DNA of 15,130 bases from Promethearchaeota archaeon (lineage in GTDB: Archaea > Asgardarchaeota > Lokiarchaeia > Sigynarchaeales > SOKP01), in assembly GCA_019057775.1 (NCBI GenBank), contig JAHLWT010000042.1, forward strand, positions 1 through 15,130. Reading direction: 5' to 3'. Shown here piece by piece: positions 13,998-15,130 of this stretch. The position numbers and the translations under genes are program-made. Position 1 is the first letter of the stretch. The number at the start of each line of letters is the position of its first letter. Under the pieces are notes generated by a model. It did not search any database. It saw only the letters and a list, made by a program, of their open reading frames with translations, and was not told the DNA's origin.

Positions 13998-14897
13998 TTA
14001 CAAATAATCATCCAGATTTAGTCCTAATTTTGAGAAGTTATCTTTGGTCTTATTAAAAGAATCTATACTAATTTTCTTTAACATATTCTCATAGTTTTGA
14101 GGAGAATTTCCTTTCGCTGTCATTAGGGGGGGAATCCAACCCGCATCAAAAATATATAACTGATTATTCTTAATTCCTTTTATATATTTCTTAACTACAC
14201 GATCAGGAGATGAGCTTGAGGAAACATAGTCATCTACAATTATTTTTCTAAGTTCTTCTAATTTTTGTTCATCTATTCCATCAATAAAGGCTTTAGGATA
14301 TTTCACTTCTGCATTATCAAAAATATTAGTTCTAACATAAGAAGGAAGTACGATTGAAACCTCGATACCCAATCTACTGAGTTGACAAAAAAGTGCTTCT
14401 GAAAGCCCTACAACTGCAAATTTTGAAGTTACATAAGGAAGTGGCTCAGTAGCACCAAGCACACCTGCAACTGAGGCAACATTAACAATGTGACCAGTCC
14501 CTCTTTCAAGCATGCGTGGTAAAAACACTTTAAGTGAATATATAATGCTCCATAGATTTATATCAAGTATTTTTTTCCAATCATCTAGCTCAAGATCAAT
14601 CGCACTACCACCAATAGCTATTCCCGCATTATTTATTAAAAGATCAACCTCCCCAAATTTTTCATAAAAATCATTAGCGGCACGTTCAAAATCATCATAT
14701 TTTGAAACATCGCATCTCTCAGCAAATACTTTAACTCCGATGGCTTCGATCTCCTCTTTAACTCTCTTTAAATTTTCCGTATTAATATCAGATATAAATA
14801 AATTCATCCCTTCCTTAGCTAGTGCTAAAGCAAATGAACGACCTATACCACTAGCAGCTCCAGTTATAAAACAATTTTTATTTTTTAATTCTTTCAT
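13998..14897 (-). CDS. Short-chain dehydrogenase/reductase (classical SDR)
   Basis: The 299-residue protein is an NAD(P)-dependent oxidoreductase of the SDR family. TGAASGIGR (12-20) is the dinucleotide-binding turn. An Asp at 37 (ISDIN) at the end of the second strand suggests NAD(H) rather than NADP(H). CDV (62-64) contacts the adenine and NNAG (89-92) stabilises the core. N114 (DINL), S142 (VASVAG), Y155 and K159 (YVTSK) make the full catalytic tetrad. PSYVRTNIF (about 195) is the PGxVxT segment with Ser in place of Gly. The C-terminal tail beyond about 245 is longer than in most classical SDRs and includes FDAGWIPPLM, so the substrate pocket may be distinctive. The substrate is unknown; an acyl or lipid-like alcohol or ketone would fit the neighbourhood. 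A TATA-like TATATAAAAA lies at 14967-14976. Confidence 0.92.
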   Translation of the reverse strand: MKELKNKNCFITGAASGIGRSFALALAKEGMNLFISDINTENLKRVKEEIEAIGVKVFAERCDVSKYDDFERAANDFYEKFGEVDLLINNAGIAIGGSAIDLELDDWKKILDINLWSIIYSLKVFLPRMLERGTGHIVNVASVAGVLGATEPLPYVTSKFAVVGLSEALFCQLSRLGIEVSIVLPSYVRTNIFDNAEVKYPKAFIDGIDEQKLEELRKIIVDDYVSSSSSPDRVVKKYIKGIKNNQLYIFDAGWIPPLMTAKGNSPQNYENMLKKISIDSFNKTKDNFSKLGLNLDDYL

Positions 14898-14966
14898 TAC
14901 GTGTAACCCTATTATTAGTTTGAAATGTATAAATTAGTAATTATTTGATTTACAGTTAAATAAAGA

Positions 14967-14976
14967 TTTTTATATA
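14967..14976 (-). promoter_or_regulatory. Putative TATA box of the SDR gene
   Basis: On the minus strand TATATAAAAA lies about 70-80 bases before the SDR start codon, which would give a leader of about 45-50 bases. A second weaker TATA-like stretch lies closer, so the choice is tentative. Confidence 0.35.
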
Positions 14977-15130
14977 CTTACATTGAAATTTAATAAACTA
15001 ATTTATCTTAAATTATATTAAAAAAGTAGAGTTAAAAAAAAAAAAAAAATAAAAAATTAAAAATTAAAAAAAATGAATATAATATACAATGTGGGGTAAT
15101 GGGGGGGGTTAATTTGGTGGGTTGTAATCA
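14977..15130. other. Low-complexity non-coding end of the window
   Basis: No gene is visible. The stretch contains a run of 16 A (15034-15049), A/T-only sequence, then an abrupt switch to G runs (GGGG at 15092, eight G at 15101-15108, GGTGGG). The switch in composition is unlike anything else in the window and resembles the low-quality end of a contig. Confidence 0.55.

Overview
The window looks like a piece of an AT-rich archaeal chromosome, most likely from an Asgard (Promethearchaeota/Lokiarchaeia-like) archaeon. Pointers are the strong AT bias, GGTGA/GGAGG ribosome-binding sites on internal genes next to apparently leaderless genes, TATA-box-like promoters, very large NosD-type beta-helix surface proteins with Ig-like domains, and a small tandem SH3-domain protein. 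There is no rRNA or other phylogenetic marker, so the assignment is an inference. No tRNA, rRNA, CRISPR array, transposase, integrase or phage gene was seen.

Layout. 1-486: C-terminal end of an Ig-like surface protein with a membrane anchor. 545-1321: a decayed beta-helix gene with one premature stop and two apparent frameshifts. 1332-1661: a small winged-helix regulator. 1750-2466: a histidine-phosphatase-fold protein. 2557-3366 (minus): an MBL-fold hydrolase. 3487-7551 (minus): a 1354-residue surface protein with three beta-helix modules, an Ig-like domain, one membrane helix and a cytosolic tail resembling a winged helix. 7552-7899: a divergent, AT-rich intergenic region.

7900-9564: a fatty-acyl-CoA synthetase, followed by a small helical protein (9625-9939). 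9972-10319 (minus): a two-SH3-domain protein. Just upstream of it on the same strand is a 40-codon remnant of a DppB/OppB-type ABC permease (10348-10476). 10553-11008: a hotdog thioesterase. 11118-11750: a second, UlaG-like MBL protein. 11760-12587 (minus): a ferredoxin-nitroreductase fusion. 12785-13889: a tightly packed DsrE/DsrF/DsrH (TusDCB-like) sulfur-relay trio. 13998-14897 (minus): a short-chain dehydrogenase. The last 230 bases are non-coding and end in long A and G runs suggestive of a contig end.

Two themes link the genes. The left half is a surface-protein locus with live and decayed members of one beta-helix/Ig family beside a DNA-binding regulator. The right half is metabolic: acyl-CoA synthetase, thioesterase, SDR, nitroreductase and sulfur relay, mostly as single-gene units with alternating strands rather than one operon. 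The only clear operon is the sulfur-relay trio. The most unusual items are the beta-helix protein with a possible DNA-binding-like cytosolic tail, the gene debris (beta-helix pseudogene and permease remnant), and the sulfur-relay trio without a visible TusA or DsrC partner.
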